This document shows, in pieces, positions 62,772 to 64,000 of a DNA stretch of 64,000 bases (the stretch's first letter is position 1; the number at the start of each line of letters is the position of its first letter). The position numbers were made by a program, and so were the translations under genes. The notes beneath the pieces were generated by a model. It was given only the letters and a program-made list of their open reading frames with translations, was not told the DNA's origin and did no database searches. Source of the DNA: Chryseobacterium sp. SNU WT5 (lineage in GTDB: Bacteria; Bacteroidota; Bacteroidia; Flavobacteriales; Weeksellaceae); NCBI RefSeq assembly GCF_007362475.1, contig NZ_CP041687.1:2046001-2110000 (forward strand), read 5' to 3'.

Positions 62772-63794
62772 ATGAATAATAAAATTAAAATTGCGGTCTT
62801 AGGATATGGAAATATTGGCAAAAGACACGTAGAGGTGATTTTGAATAACGCTGAATTTAAAATAATTGCGGTTATTGAATCTGTGTTTACGGAGTGTCCG
62901 CTTCTAGATAAAGCTTCTATTCCTATTTTTGAAGATTTATCAAAGTTTTTCAGTGCAGATTTGAAAGTTGATTTTATCGCCGTCTGTACGCCAAACGGAT
63001 TGCATTTCCAACATGCGAAATCAATTTTGGAGCAGAATATCAATGTGATTATTGAAAAACCGATTACAATTGAATCTAAGCATGCTGAAATTTTAACAAA
63101 AATTGCAAATGAGAAAGATTTGAAGATATTTCCAGTGATGCAGAATCGGTTTTCTCCTCCCGCACTTTGGTTAAAGGATTTGCTAGATTCTAAAAAATTA
63201 GGTAAAATATTTATGGTTCAAGTTTCCTGCTATTGGAATCGGGACGAGCGCTATTACTCAAAAAATTCTTGGAGAGGGACAAAAAACCTGGATGGTGGCA
63301 GTCTCTACACACAATTCTCTCATTATTTGGATATTTTATTTTGGTTGTTCGGCGATATTACCAATATTATCAGCAAACTTAAAGACTTTAATCATCAAAA
63401 ATTGACTGAATTTGAAGATAGTGGTATTATAACTTTTGACTTTCAATCAGGTGGAATTGGTAGTTTTAATTTTTCAACATCGGTTTGGCAAGAAAACCTG
63501 GAAAGTTCAATTACAATAATTTCAGAGTATGGATCTGTGAAAGTAGGCGGACAATATATGGAGCAGGTTGAAAAATGTTTAATAAAGGATTACGAATTAC
63601 CCGCTTTGTCTCAAACAAATGCTTGTAATGATTACGGCACCTATAAAGGCTCCGCTCAAAATCATCATTTTCTTTATCAAAATATTGCAGATATGCTCAA
63701 TAGGAATGTAAAACTTAGAACGCAACTTGATGAAAGTGTCCAACTTATCGAACGCATTGAACAGATATATAGTAATAAAATAGAACGGTATTAA
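62772..63794 (+). CDS. Gfo/Idh/MocA oxidoreductase (WlbA/WbpB type)
   Basis: 340 residues. Rossmann start IKIAVLGYGNIGKRHVEVI, CTPNGLHFQHAKSIL, the EKPIT motif with its lysine near residue 95, NRFSPPALWLKDLL, and WNRDERYYSKNSWRG followed by LDGGSLYTQFSHYLDIL. These match WlbA/WbpB, which oxidise C3 of UDP-GlcNAc-uronic acid before amination. With the dehydrogenase at 39879 this suggests a 3-amino uronic acid in the glycan, although a clear WbpE/WbpD pair is not adjacent. Confidence 0.88.
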   Translation: MNNKIKIAVLGYGNIGKRHVEVILNNAEFKIIAVIESVFTECPLLDKASIPIFEDLSKFFSADLKVDFIAVCTPNGLHFQHAKSILEQNINVIIEKPITIESKHAEILTKIANEKDLKIFPVMQNRFSPPALWLKDLLDSKKLGKIFMVQVSCYWNRDERYYSKNSWRGTKNLDGGSLYTQFSHYLDILFWLFGDITNIISKLKDFNHQKLTEFEDSGIITFDFQSGGIGSFNFSTSVWQENLESSITIISEYGSVKVGGQYMEQVEKCLIKDYELPALSQTNACNDYGTYKGSAQNHHFLYQNIADMLNRNVKLRTQLDESVQLIERIEQIYSNKIERY

Positions 63795-63797
63795 AAT

Positions 63798-64000
63798 ATG
63801 AAAATTAAAGAAACCCCATTAAAAGACTGTTATATAATAGAGCCAATTTTATTCGAAGACGATCGCGGTTATTTTTATGAAAAATTCAATGAAAAGAAAT
63901 TTAATGAATTAACGGGATTAAATGGGCATTTTGTCCAGGATAATGTTTCAAAGTCTAATTACGGTGTAGTAAGAGGATTGCATTTGCAAAAAGCGAATCA
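63798..64000 (+). CDS. rfbC: dTDP-4-dehydrorhamnose 3,5-epimerase, N-terminal part
   Basis: Starts with ATG three bases after the oxidoreductase gene and runs off the right edge, so only 67 residues are visible. MKIKETPLKDCYIIEP, DDRGYFYEKFNEKKF, HFVQDNVSKSNYGVVRGLHLQ are the standard RmlC/RfbC N-terminal sequence, including the histidine in RGLH. It acts in the dTDP-L-rhamnose pathway; the other rml genes are presumably beyond the window. Confidence 0.92.
   Translation, partial: MKIKETPLKDCYIIEPILFEDDRGYFYEKFNEKKFNELTGLNGHFVQDNVSKSNYGVVRGLHLQKAN

Noticed and set aside
8265..64000. Integrative element or genomic island with insertion sequences
   Set aside because: No integrase, transposase, tRNA-gene attachment site or direct-repeat ends were found; the content alone does not prove transfer.

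Overview
The window looks like a chromosomal segment of a Bacteroidetes bacterium of the class Flavobacteriia, most like Chryseobacterium/Kaistella (Weeksellaceae). The basis is an AT-rich composition, promoters of the Bacteroidetes type (TTG, about 19 bases, TAnnTTTG), a type IX secretion C-terminal sorting domain, GEVED domains, and flavobacterial gene neighbours (rsmD beside DUF3822, DUF6370). This placement is from recognition only; no database search was run. No rRNA, tRNA, CRISPR array, prophage or intact transposase was seen.

Region 1 (1-8190) is housekeeping: the 3' end of hemW, murI, rsmD, a DUF3822 gene, a small cysteine-bearing exported protein (DUF6370), an Smr-domain protein, glyA, recX and an outer-membrane beta-barrel protein. 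Its gaps hold two decayed four-helix-bundle (S23/IVP family) genes and arrays of G-rich or C-rich 6-7 base units. One array pair encloses no gene. Together they look like remnants of a small repeat-bounded element; this is the main candidate for something undescribed.

Region 2 (8265-24636) is a first exopolysaccharide operon: Wza-type lipoprotein, Wzc-type tyrosine kinase, seven GT2 enzymes, a GT-D fold transferase, two GT4 enzymes, one unusual GT-B-like protein, a GH130-like beta-propeller protein and an EpsG-type polymerase. It has no flippase and no initiating transferase of its own. It is followed by lplA on the opposite strand, two more C-rich arrays, and a 1863-residue secreted T9SS protein ending at a clear terminator.

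Region 3 (31920-64000) is a second, larger surface polysaccharide locus. It opens with a short PID-type membrane protein and a PglC/PglD/PglE/PglF-like set, which should make and load UDP-di-N-acetylbacillosamine. A second Wza-Wzc pair with its own strong promoter follows, then a UDP-sugar 6-dehydrogenase, two DegT-family proteins (one lacking the PLP lysine), an acyltransferase, the only Wzx flippase, glycosyltransferases, a Wzy polymerase and a putative TIM-barrel lipoprotein. Next come a WbpG/HisH/HisF amidotransferase set, a FnlA/cupin/FnlB(CapF)/FnlC set for L-FucNAc, another Wzy, a WbuB-like transferase, an epimerase and WecA/WbpL-like initiating transferase pair, a WbpB/WlbA-like oxidoreductase, and the start of rfbC. 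Predicted sugars are diNAcBac, L-FucNAc or its acetamidino form, N-acetylated uronic acids and possibly dTDP-rhamnose.
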